From NCBI GenBank assembly GCA_964554185.1, contig CAZKNJ010000072.1, positions 1-7,397 of the forward strand: 7,397 nt of DNA, written 5' to 3'. The stretch's first letter is position 1; each line of letters opens with the position of its first letter. This stretch comes from CAZKNJ01 sp964554185. GTDB lineage: Bacteria > 4484-113. Positions 1-5,848 of this stretch are shown piece by piece. The notes under the pieces were generated by a model. The model was not told the origin of the DNA and searched no databases. It was given only the letters and a program-made list of their open reading frames with translations. Made by a program: the position numbers and the translations under genes.

Positions 1-1262
1 TCGTCGGGGAGGTAGCCTTCCTGCACGAAGCCGCCGGTTGCTTCTTCCGCATCCGCATCAGCGCTCGCGTGCTCGGAGTGGCCGTGGGCGTAGCGGTAGC
101 CCTCGCCGTAGCCCAGGTCTTTCATCAACGGCGTGGGCGCATTGCGTATCTTCATCGGCACCGGCAGCGCCCCGTGCTCCGCCACCGCCGCGCGCGCGGC
201 GCTGTTGGCCCGATACACGCTGTTGGACTTGGGCGCCGCCGCGAGGTAGATGGCGAGCTGCGCCAGCGCGTTGTCGCACTCGGGCATCCCCACCGTCTCC
301 ACCGTGCGGAAGACCGCCTGCGCCAGCACCAGCGCGAAGGGGTCGGCCAGGCCGATGTCCTCGCTGGCCATGCGCACCATCCGCCGCGCCAGGTACTTGG
401 GGTCCTCGCCGGCCTGGATCATGCGCTGCAAATAGTAAAGCGCGGCGTCGGGGTCGCTGCCGCGCACGGCCTTGTGCAGCGCGCTGATGAGGTTGAAGTG
501 CTCCTCGCCGGTCTTGTCGTAGAGCAGCTCGCGGCGCGTGAGCACCTGCCGGGCGAAGTCCAGCGTGATGGCGTTACCGCCCGCTTCCTTCTGCAGCAAG
601 TCCGCCGCCAGCTCCAGCGCGTTCAGCGCAAAGCGCGAATCGCCGTCGGCGGCGCGCGCGAGATAGGCGATGGCGTCATCGTCGGCGCTGAGGCCGAACG
701 CGCCCAGGCCGCGCTCCCGGTCGGCCAGCGCCGCGCGTACTATCTGCGCCACGTCCTCGTCGCGCAATTGGTGCAGCACCAGCACCTTGCAGCGCGAAAG
801 CAGCGGCGAGATGACCTCAAAGCTGGGATTTTCGGTGGTGGCGCCGAGCAAGACGATGGTGCCGCGCTCCACGTGCGGCAGGAAAGCGTCCTGCTGCGCC
901 TTGTTGAAGCGGTGGATTTCGTCAATGAAGAGGATGGTCGCGCGGTTGAACATGCGGCGCGAGCGGTTGGCGAACTCGATGACCTCGCGCACTTCCTTCA
1001 CGCCGCTGGTGACCGCGCTCATGCGCACGAACTCGTAGTCCGGGAGCGTGCCGAGGATGTAAGCCAGCGTGGTCTTGCCGCAGCCGGGCGGGCCCCAGAA
1101 GATGATGGAGGGCACCTTGCCGGAGGCGAGGATGCGCGTGAGCAGGCCGTCGGTGGCGGTGAGGTGTTCCTGGCCCGCGAATTCGGCCAGGCTGCGCGGG
1201 CGCATGCGCTCCGCCAGCGGCGGCAGCCCGGCGGAATCGGCGGGGTGCTCACCTTCGCTCAT
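1..1262 (-). CDS. rarA: Replication-associated recombination protein A (RarA/MgsA), AAA+ ATPase; 3' end cut off by the window
   Basis: The minus strand reads open for 420 codons from an ATG at 1262 to the left edge with no stop. RarA is a clamp-loader-like AAA+ ATPase that acts at stalled replication forks with SSB and recombination proteins. Seen here: Walker A GPPGCGKT (residues 57-64), Walker B LFIDEIHRFN (111-120), sensor-1 region GATTENPSFE (140-149), an arginine-finger-type SPLLSRC (152-158), then the helical C-terminal half with the family motifs EDPKYLARRMVRMASEDIGL and NAPTPLMKDLGYGEGYRYAH. The family usually ends shortly after a YLP motif, and YLPD is the last thing visible, so only a few to some tens of residues are missing. 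The tail between YRYAH and YLP looks longer and richer in Ala/Asp/Glu than I expect. No Shine-Dalgarno precedes the ATG; a -10-like TACAAT lies six bases upstream. The identification is secure; the own-transcript idea is inference. Confidence 0.96.
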   Translation of the reverse strand, partial: MSEGEHPADSAGLPPLAERMRPRSLAEFAGQEHLTATDGLLTRILASGKVPSIIFWGPPGCGKTTLAYILGTLPDYEFVRMSAVTSGVKEVREVIEFANRSRRMFNRATILFIDEIHRFNKAQQDAFLPHVERGTIVLLGATTENPSFEVISPLLSRCKVLVLHQLRDEDVAQIVRAALADRERGLGAFGLSADDDAIAYLARAADGDSRFALNALELAADLLQKEAGGNAITLDFARQVLTRRELLYDKTGEEHFNLISALHKAVRGSDPDAALYYLQRMIQAGEDPKYLARRMVRMASEDIGLADPFALVLAQAVFRTVETVGMPECDNALAQLAIYLAAAPKSNSVYRANSAARAAVAEHGALPVPMKIRNAPTPLMKDLGYGEGYRYAHGHSEHASADADAEEATGGFVQEGYLPD

Positions 1263-1268
1263 GGGGTG

Positions 1269-1277
1269 ATTGTAGCA
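1269..1277 (-). promoter_or_regulatory. Candidate extended -10 promoter of rarA, leaderless type
   Basis: On the minus strand TGCTACAAT (1277 to 1269) matches an extended -10 element, TGn followed by TAnAAT. The next six bases lead straight to the ATG at 1262, so transcription would begin at or next to the start codon. No convincing -35 hexamer is visible 16-19 bases upstream. The box lies in the 41-base gap after the CPBP protease gene. Confidence 0.45.
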
Positions 1278-1303
1278 GAGAGCGGGGCACAGTGCGGCCG
1301 TCT

Positions 1304-1960
1304 TCACGCGATGAGGAAGCGGCCGAACCAGATGAGTAGATAGGCGTTGACACCGGCGTGCAGCGCCCAGGGGAGGAGCAGGCCGCGGGTGCGGAGCGCC
1401 AGCGCGCCGAAGATGAGGCCGCCGAGGAAAACCACGGCCGCCGGAAGCCAGAGCGGCGTGAACATCAGCGTAAGCGGCATCACGTGATAGCCGGCGAAGA
1501 TGAGCGCGTGGAGCAGATTGGGCGCGGTACTGCGCGCGTCGGCGAGCTGCGGCAGGATGCGCCCGCGCCAGAACGCTTCCTCCGCCAATGGGTTGGCCAA
1601 TCCGAAGTAAACGGCGATAGGCAGGTAGCTCCGGGCGTTCAGGCCCAGCGCATGCAGCGGGCGGGTGGTCACGGCGGGGAGCGCGGATGGCGGTAGCAGC
1701 GGAAGGAGGTATTCCATTGCCAGCCAGGTGAGCGCGAAGCCGCCGATGACCGTAAGTGCGGCGGGGATGGCGCGCGTCAGGCTGAACCGCCACGGGCGCC
1801 GTGGGCGCAGCAGAAGCCAGCCGCCGCCGCACAGCGCGAGGTGGTAAACGAGCATGGTGAGCCACGCGCTCTTGAAGGCGAACAGCCCGAGCGCCACCCA
1901 CAGGTAAACGGCGGCGCACCACAGCGCGAGAACGATGATGGGATGACGGCCCACGCGCAT
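1304..1960 (-). CDS. CPBP family intramembrane metalloprotease (CAAX protease/Abi-like)
   Basis: A 218-residue membrane protein of the CPBP (Pfam Abi, PF02517) family, whose members are glutamate-type intramembrane proteases related to Rce1; bacterial substrates are mostly unknown. All family motifs are present: EExxxR as E127-E128-AFW-R132, FxxxH as FAGYH (155-159), and HxxxN as HAGVN (201-205). Several hydrophobic stretches are consistent with membrane helices, at about 8-30, 33-51, 67-88, 112-124 and 168-190. The ATG at 1960 was chosen because it begins 23 bases after the upstream permease stop and opens directly into the first membrane helix; reading further upstream in frame would overlap the permease gene and add an arginine/proline-rich, non-family N-terminus. 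No clear Shine-Dalgarno is seen, so it may depend on translation of the preceding gene. Its place next to envelope permeases suggests an envelope role, but no substrate can be inferred. Confidence 0.88.
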   Translation of the reverse strand: MRVGRHPIIVLALWCAAVYLWVALGLFAFKSAWLTMLVYHLALCGGGWLLLRPRRPWRFSLTRAIPAALTVIGGFALTWLAMEYLLPLLPPSALPAVTTRPLHALGLNARSYLPIAVYFGLANPLAEEAFWRGRILPQLADARSTAPNLLHALIFAGYHVMPLTLMFTPLWLPAAVVFLGGLIFGALALRTRGLLLPWALHAGVNAYLLIWFGRFLIA

Positions 1961-1983
1961 ATCATAGCGCTGATGGGCGATGG

Positions 1984-3225
1984 CTAGTCCGCGCGCATGG
2001 CGTCCACCGGGTCGAGGCGGCTGGCGCGGTAGGCGGGATAGAGGCCGGAGAACATTCCCAGAATTACAGAGAAGCCCATTGCGATGAGGATGTAGCGGAG
2101 GGGAACCCACGCGGCCCATTCCACGCCCATGTGCGATGAGAGGATGTTGCCCACCAGGGCGCCGACTCCCCAGCCGGCGGCTACGCCGAGGATGCCGCCC
2201 ACCAGCGTGAGCAGGCCGGCCTCAATGAGGAACTGCAGCAACACCGCCGGACGCTGCGCGCCCAGGGCCATGCGCAGGCCCACTTCCCTGGAGCGCTCGG
2301 TCACGGTGACGAGCATGATGTTCATTATGTTGATGCCGCTCACCAGCAGCGCGAACATCGACATGAAGCCGAACACCATTATCACGCCGTTGAAGAACTT
2401 GTTGGCGAACTCCAGCGTGTCGTCCAGCGACATCACCTGAAAATTCTCTTTGGTGGGATCGGCGATGCGCCGGCGTTTGCGCAGGATTTGCGTCACCTCT
2501 TCCTTGGCGTCGGGCAGCGACTTCAGGTCCATGGAGATGACGACAATGAAGCTGATGTCGTCGTTGCCGGTGACGCGGTGCTGCATCGTCGTGAGCGGGA
2601 TGAGCACCATCGTGTCCTCGCTGCCGCCGAAGCTCTGGCCCTTCTTCTTGAGCACGCCGACAACAGTGAAGTTGTTGCTGCCGAGGTTGAACATCTGGCC
2701 GATGGGGTCTTCGAAGTCCTCGAACAGCCGCTCGCGCACGGTGGCGCCGATGACCGCCACGCGGCTGGCGCCCTTTTGTTCTCGTTCGTTGAAGGCGCGC
2801 CCCTTTTCCAGCTCAATCCCCGGCCCCTCAAAGTACTCCGGGATGGTGCCCTGGACGGTGGTGTTGTACCGGTTATTGCCGCGCTGCGCCCGGGCGCCGG
2901 AGAACGCCCCGGGCAGCACGAAGTCCACGTGCTCGGCTTCCTGCTTGAGGGCCTCAATGTCCGCCATCTTGAATGGCTCCACCCGGCCGTGCCCCCAAGC
3001 CTGGCCGCCCTGCTGGACGGATTGCGGCATTATGTAGAGCCAGTTGCTGCCATAGCCGCTGAACTGCGCCATCACTGCGGCTTTCATGCCCTCGCCCATG
3101 CTGATGATGGCGATGACGCCGGTAAGGCCGATGATTACGCCGACGACGGTGAGGATGGTGCGGAACTTGTGCGTCAGCATGCTGCGCCAGGCGAGCCGGA
3201 GGCTGCTGAGAAAGACCGAGTTCAC
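1984..3225 (-). CDS. ABC transporter permease, FtsX/MacB type (second of tandem pair)
   Basis: 413 residues with the MacB layout: a cytosolic lead-in and TM1 at about 22-44 (ILTVVGVIIGLTGVIAIISM), a periplasmic MacB_PCD-type domain (about 45-275), then three membrane helices at about 281-305, 331-358 and 376-398, ending in LYPAYRASRLDPVDAMRAD. The loop after TM2, TERSREVGLRMALGAQ (309-324), is the typical segment that contacts the ATPase. Such permeases couple cytosolic ATP hydrolysis to movements of a periplasmic domain, for export or mechanotransmission, rather than forming a classical channel. The start is a GTG at 3225 with GGAGG six bases upstream and lies 12 bases after the preceding permease. 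The two permeases share THKFR, SxGEG, FKMAD and TERxREVGLRMAxGA-type blocks at matching positions, so they are clear tandem paralogues. No ATPase or membrane-fusion partner is encoded in the window. Confidence 0.92.
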   Translation of the reverse strand: MNSVFLSSLRLAWRSMLTHKFRTILTVVGVIIGLTGVIAIISMGEGMKAAVMAQFSGYGSNWLYIMPQSVQQGGQAWGHGRVEPFKMADIEALKQEAEHVDFVLPGAFSGARAQRGNNRYNTTVQGTIPEYFEGPGIELEKGRAFNEREQKGASRVAVIGATVRERLFEDFEDPIGQMFNLGSNNFTVVGVLKKKGQSFGGSEDTMVLIPLTTMQHRVTGNDDISFIVVISMDLKSLPDAKEEVTQILRKRRRIADPTKENFQVMSLDDTLEFANKFFNGVIMVFGFMSMFALLVSGINIMNIMLVTVTERSREVGLRMALGAQRPAVLLQFLIEAGLLTLVGGILGVAAGWGVGALVGNILSSHMGVEWAAWVPLRYILIAMGFSVILGMFSGLYPAYRASRLDPVDAMRAD

Positions 3226-3231
3226 CTGGCG

Positions 3232-3236
3232 CCTCC
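3232..3236 (-). promoter_or_regulatory. Shine-Dalgarno that fixes the GTG start of the downstream permease
   Basis: On the minus strand GGAGG (3236 to 3232) is followed by the six bases CGCCAG and then GTG at 3225. It sits entirely in the 12-base gap after the TAA of the upstream permease. This strong site supports the GTG as the true start over the internal ATG 15 codons later. Confidence 0.75.
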
Positions 3237-3237
3237 G

Positions 3238-4485
3238 TTACTCATAGCGCAGCGACTCCACAGGGTCCTTGCGGCTGGCGAGATAGGCGGGGATTATGCC
3301 GAACACCACGCCGAACAGCGCACTGCACAGGAGCGTGATGACCATTATTATCACGGGCACCGCGGGGGTCCACTCAGTGTGGATCAGGCGGGCTATCAGC
3401 GCGGAGAGCGCGATTGCCAGGCCCCACCCCGACGCCAGACCGATACTTCCGCCGATAATCGTAAGCAGTATGGCCTCACTCAGGAATTGGCCGAGCACCA
3501 CGCTGGGCGAAGCCCCCACCGCCATGCGCAGGCCGATCTCGCGCGTGCGTTCGGTGACGGTTACCAGCATTATGCTCATCACGCCGATGCCGCCGATGAG
3601 CAGCGAGAATGCGGCGATTGTGCCGAATATGGTGGTCATCACATTGACTATGCGCGTGCCGAACTCCAGGAAATCGTCCGAGGTCATCAACTCGAAGTCC
3701 TCTTCGGTGGGCGTGCTGAGCTTGCGGCGCTGGCGCAGAATGTGGCGCACCTCGTCCTTGGCCTCGGACAGCTTGGAGGTGTCCTTCACCTTAGCGAGGA
3801 TGTAAGCGACTTCGTCGCTGCCGATTATCCGATCCTGCATCGTCGAGATGGGCACGACCACAAAGTCGTCTTCGGTCGGTCCGCCTCCGCCCCCGCCGCC
3901 CTTCTCCTCCAGCACGCCGATCACGGTGAAGTTCTCGTCGCCCACGCGGAAAGCTTGGCCCAGGGGGCTTTCGAATACCGCGAATAGGTGCTCGCGGACA
4001 CTGTGCCCGATGAGCGCAACGCGCGACCGCGAGCGGACCTCCCCTTCCGTCAGGTCGCGGCCCTCCGCGATGGACGTTCCGGCCATCTCCGCCCATCCGG
4101 GTTCCGAGCCGTCAACGATGCCGAGGTAGGTCTTGTCGCCGCGCTTGAGCAACTTGGTCGTGCGCATGCCGGGCTTGAAATCGGTGAACAGCGTAGTGTT
4201 GCGCCGCAGCGCCTGGACATCCGCCATCTTGAAGTTGTCGGTCCGGCCTTCCAGATTGAGGTCGCCAGCGCCCATCAGCGACTTGGGCATTATCATCAGC
4301 GAGTTGGCGCCCAGCGCGCCGATCTCGCCGGAGAAGTAGAGCTTGAGCCCTTCACCCAGGCTGACGATGGAGATGACCGCGGCGACGCCGATGATCAGCC
4401 CCAGCAGCGTGAGCACCGAACGGAACTTGTGGGTGAAGAGGTTGCTCCATGCCATCCGGAGGTTGTCGCGAAAGCCGTGGAACAT
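3238..4485 (-). CDS. ABC transporter permease, FtsX/MacB type (first of tandem pair)
   Basis: 415 residues, same architecture as its downstream paralogue: TM1 about 22-44 (VLTLLGLIIGVAAVISIVSL), periplasmic MacB_PCD-type domain about 45-275, membrane helices about 281-308, 332-362 and 376-400, and a C-terminal IIPAYLASRKDPVESLRYE. The ATPase-facing motif TERTREIGLRMAVGAS (311-326) is intact, so it probably works with an ATPase encoded elsewhere, perhaps as a heterodimer with the neighbouring permease. A run of seven glycines (196-202) in a periplasmic loop is absent from the paralogue, which has KKKGQSFGGSEDT at the same place. The ATG at 4485 overlaps the kdsB stop by one base (TGATG) and has GGGAGGG eight bases upstream. 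A GTG eight codons earlier (4509) is possible but would overlap kdsB by 25 bases. Confidence 0.92.
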   Translation of the reverse strand: MFHGFRDNLRMAWSNLFTHKFRSVLTLLGLIIGVAAVISIVSLGEGLKLYFSGEIGALGANSLMIMPKSLMGAGDLNLEGRTDNFKMADVQALRRNTTLFTDFKPGMRTTKLLKRGDKTYLGIVDGSEPGWAEMAGTSIAEGRDLTEGEVRSRSRVALIGHSVREHLFAVFESPLGQAFRVGDENFTVIGVLEEKGGGGGGGPTEDDFVVVPISTMQDRIIGSDEVAYILAKVKDTSKLSEAKDEVRHILRQRRKLSTPTEEDFELMTSDDFLEFGTRIVNVMTTIFGTIAAFSLLIGGIGVMSIMLVTVTERTREIGLRMAVGASPSVVLGQFLSEAILLTIIGGSIGLASGWGLAIALSALIARLIHTEWTPAVPVIIMVITLLCSALFGVVFGIIPAYLASRKDPVESLRYE

Positions 4486-5231
4486 CAGGCCGGCCCTCCC
4501 GGCGCGCACAGCGCTGCCTCCACCCGCGCGATATCTTCCGGGACGTCAACCGCGATGGGAGTGTAAGGAAATTCCACCGCGAGGATGGGGATGCCGTGCT
4601 CCAGCGCGCGCAGTTGCTCCAGGCTCTCCGCCAGTTCCAGCGGGGAAGGCGGGAGCGCGATGAAGGTGCGCAGCGCGTCGGCGGTGAAGTAATAGACGCC
4701 GATGTGCCGGTAGTGCCGGGCGTGCTCCGGGCGGCGCGGGTAGGGGATGGGTGCGCGGGAGAAGTACAGCGCGTAGCCGCTGGCGGCGACCGCAGCCTTC
4801 ACCACATTGGGATCATGCAGCGCTTCGCCGCCCGCCTCCAGCGGGGAGACGAGCGTAGCCATCGGCGCGGAGGTCTCAAGGGCGCGTTCCACCAGGGCGT
4901 TAAGCGCTTCCGGCGGAATCAGCGGCTCGTCGCCCTGGATATTAAGGTAAGCGTCCGCCGGATAGTTCGCCGCCACTTCGCCGACGCGGTCGGTGCCGGA
5001 CTGGTGCGCAGCGGAGGTCATTGCTACCTGCATGCCAGCGCTGCGGCAATGCTCGCGGATGCGCTCGTCATCGGTGGCGACAATGACTTCCGACAGGCTG
5101 GACGCGGCGGCAGCGCGCTCATACACGCGGGCGATGAGCGTCTGGCCGGCGATTTCCGCCAGCGGCTTGCCCGGAAAGCGCGTGGAGCCATACCTTGCGG
5201 GGATGACGCCGATTGCCGTTGGTTTGGGCAT
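4485..5231 (-). CDS. kdsB: 3-deoxy-manno-octulosonate cytidylyltransferase (CMP-Kdo synthetase), EC 2.7.7.38
   Basis: This cytosolic enzyme activates Kdo with CTP to give CMP-Kdo and pyrophosphate, the sugar donor for the inner core of lipopolysaccharide. At 248 residues it is the usual length. Family motifs in order: the nucleotide-binding loop PARYGSTRFPGKPL (11-24), ATDDERI (52-58), SGTDRVGE (78-85), NIQGDEPLIP (97-106), PNVVK (141-145), YFSRAPIP (156-163), RHIGVYYF (175-182), ESLEQLRALEHG (202-213) and a C-terminal VDVPEDIARVE (228-238), where most family members I recall read VDTPEDL. The ATG at 5231 lies four bases after the lipoprotein TGA, with a moderate GGTGAG upstream. The stop shares a base with the next gene. 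Its presence implies an outer membrane with Kdo-containing lipopolysaccharide and puts the operon in an envelope context. Confidence 0.97.
   Translation of the reverse strand: MPKPTAIGVIPARYGSTRFPGKPLAEIAGQTLIARVYERAAAASSLSEVIVATDDERIREHCRSAGMQVAMTSAAHQSGTDRVGEVAANYPADAYLNIQGDEPLIPPEALNALVERALETSAPMATLVSPLEAGGEALHDPNVVKAAVAASGYALYFSRAPIPYPRRPEHARHYRHIGVYYFTADALRTFIALPPSPLELAESLEQLRALEHGIPILAVEFPYTPIAVDVPEDIARVEAALCAPGGPA
4494..4500 (-). promoter_or_regulatory. Shine-Dalgarno inside the 3' end of kdsB, supporting the ATG at 4485
   Basis: On the minus strand GGGAGGG (4500 to 4494) lies eight bases before the ATG at 4485. It falls inside the last codons of kdsB, encoding part of the C-terminal Gly-Gly-Pro. 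With the TGATG overlap this suggests translational coupling of kdsB and the permease. Confidence 0.65.
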
Positions 5232-5235
5232 TGGC

Positions 5236-5673
5236 TCACCGGGTTTTCATGTGCATTCCGCCGATGAAGTCCTCGTCGGACGAGGATTCGTCCCCTTTGT
5301 CTTTGTCTTCGCGGGCGGGTTCGCGGGTGATGCCGAGGTGCTCCTCGCACTTCTTTATCCAGAAGTCCGCATTCCAGCGCTCGTTGGCGTAGGAGCTTTT
5401 CTGCGCGTCGGTGAGCTCCTGGAAGCGCTTGAGCACGTCCATCGCCTCCTGCCAGCGCTCCAGGTTGTAAAGCGCGCGCGCCTTCTCGTAAGTGAGCAGC
5501 GGGGACTCCGGGTCGCTCTCCAGCCCCTGGTTGAAAGCGGCCAGCGCGCCCGTATAATCCTTGGTAATCATCAGGTCTTTGCCCTTGACATAGTAATCGC
5601 GCGAGGTCGCGCTGCACGCGGCGAGCACGCCGAGCGCCAGCAGAATCGCGATTGTGGCTGCGGTTCGCTTCAC
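5236..5673 (-). CDS. TPR-containing outer-envelope lipoprotein, function unknown
   Basis: A 145-residue precursor beginning at GTG 5673: VKRTAATIAI then LLALGVLAAC, a textbook signal peptide with lipobox LAAC, lipidated Cys at residue 20. The mature part holds two tetratricopeptide-like repeats at about 26-59 (with KDYTGALAAFNQGLESDP) and 60-93 (LLTYEKARALYNLERWQEAM), then a Trp-containing helix and a highly charged tail (about 117-137, rich in Asp, Glu, Lys, Ser). TPR lipoproteins usually scaffold protein complexes at the inner face of the outer membrane; which complex cannot be told. It resembles the TPR part of BamD-type proteins only in general layout and is much shorter. The frame stays open upstream to 5769, but that extension runs into a REP element and would bury the signal peptide, so GTG 5673 is preferred. 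It heads the kdsB-permease operon. Confidence 0.82.
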   Translation of the reverse strand: MKRTAATIAILLALGVLAACSATSRDYYVKGKDLMITKDYTGALAAFNQGLESDPESPLLTYEKARALYNLERWQEAMDVLKRFQELTDAQKSSYANERWNADFWIKKCEEHLGITREPAREDKDKGDESSSDEDFIGGMHMKTR

Positions 5674-5680
5674 GGCGCAG

Positions 5681-5686
5681 ATTATA
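5681..5686 (-). promoter_or_regulatory. -10 promoter box of the lipoprotein-kdsB-permease operon, leaderless type
   Basis: On the minus strand a perfect TATAAT (5686 to 5681) is followed by CTGCGCC and then the GTG at 5673, so the expected transcript start falls on the start codon. A GGAG lies directly upstream of the box, too far from the GTG to act as a ribosome site. The best -35-like hexamer is TTAACG (5712 to 5707) with a long 20-base spacer, so the -35 is weak or absent. Confidence 0.55.
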
Positions 5687-5759
5687 CTCCACGGGTATGT
5701 CAGGTGCGTTAAGCATGTGATGCGCGGGCGCGGGGATTGGTTCCGGGGGCCGATGAAAG

Positions 5760-5787
5760 GTAGGGGCACGGCGGACGCCGTGCCCGT
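5760..5787 (+). repeat. REP element, copy 1 (GTAG on the plus strand)
   Basis: GTAG (5760-5763) is followed by a nine-base-pair perfect hairpin: arm GGGCACGGC (5764-5772), loop GGAC (5773-5776), arm GCCGTGCCC (5777-5785), then GT. Compared with the other two copies it differs only at one loop base (C at 5776 where they have T on the same strand) across the GTAG-hairpin-GT core. It lies in the 175-base gap between the divergent lipoprotein and transposase genes, upstream of both. Apart from this REP and the two -10-like boxes I see nothing else in that gap. Confidence 0.85.
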
Positions 5788-5836
5788 TCAGCAGCCACCG
5801 TGGAGTTACCCGTTAGCCATTGACGTCGTTGCACGG

Positions 5837-5842
5837 TAGAAT
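5837..5842 (+). promoter_or_regulatory. Candidate -10 box of the RAYT gene, leaderless type
   Basis: TAGAAT (5837-5842) is one base from the consensus and is followed by CTCTCT and then GTG at 5849. No Shine-Dalgarno is visible. A weak TTAGCC (5813-5818) sits 18 bases upstream as a possible -35. The layout matches the boxes before rarA and the lipoprotein. Confidence 0.4.
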
Positions 5843-5848
5843 CTCTCT

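Noticed and set aside
69..1343. Long plus-strand reading frame (424 codons) opposite rarA
   Set aside because: Its translation is low-complexity Arg/Ala/Gly/His-rich with no family motif, and it lies fully antisense to a strongly conserved gene; it is a by-product of high GC at third codon positions.
1961..2119. Longer N-terminus for the CPBP protease, starting at 2119
   Set aside because: It would overlap the permease gene by 136 bases and add an Arg/Pro-rich segment before a natural membrane-helix start at 1960.
2488..3987. Long plus-strand reading frame (499 codons) opposite both permeases
   Set aside because: It spans two real genes and their gap on the other strand and has a His/Ala/Asp/Arg-rich composition with no recognisable domain; a compositional shadow.
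5674..5769. Longer N-terminus for the lipoprotein, starting at 5769
   Set aside because: It would start within REP copy 1, cross the TATAAT box and place 32 extra residues before a well-formed lipoprotein signal peptide.
5686..5806. Nine-base inverted repeat, ACTCCACGG (5686-5694) and CCGTGGAGT (5798-5806)
   Set aside because: Arms are 103 bases apart, short and not otherwise conserved; a chance match in a region of this size is quite possible.
5820..5825. TTGACG as a -35 box for the RAYT gene
   Set aside because: It matches the consensus well but lies only 11 bases from TAGAAT, too close for a normal sigma-70 type promoter, and no other -10 lies at the right distance.
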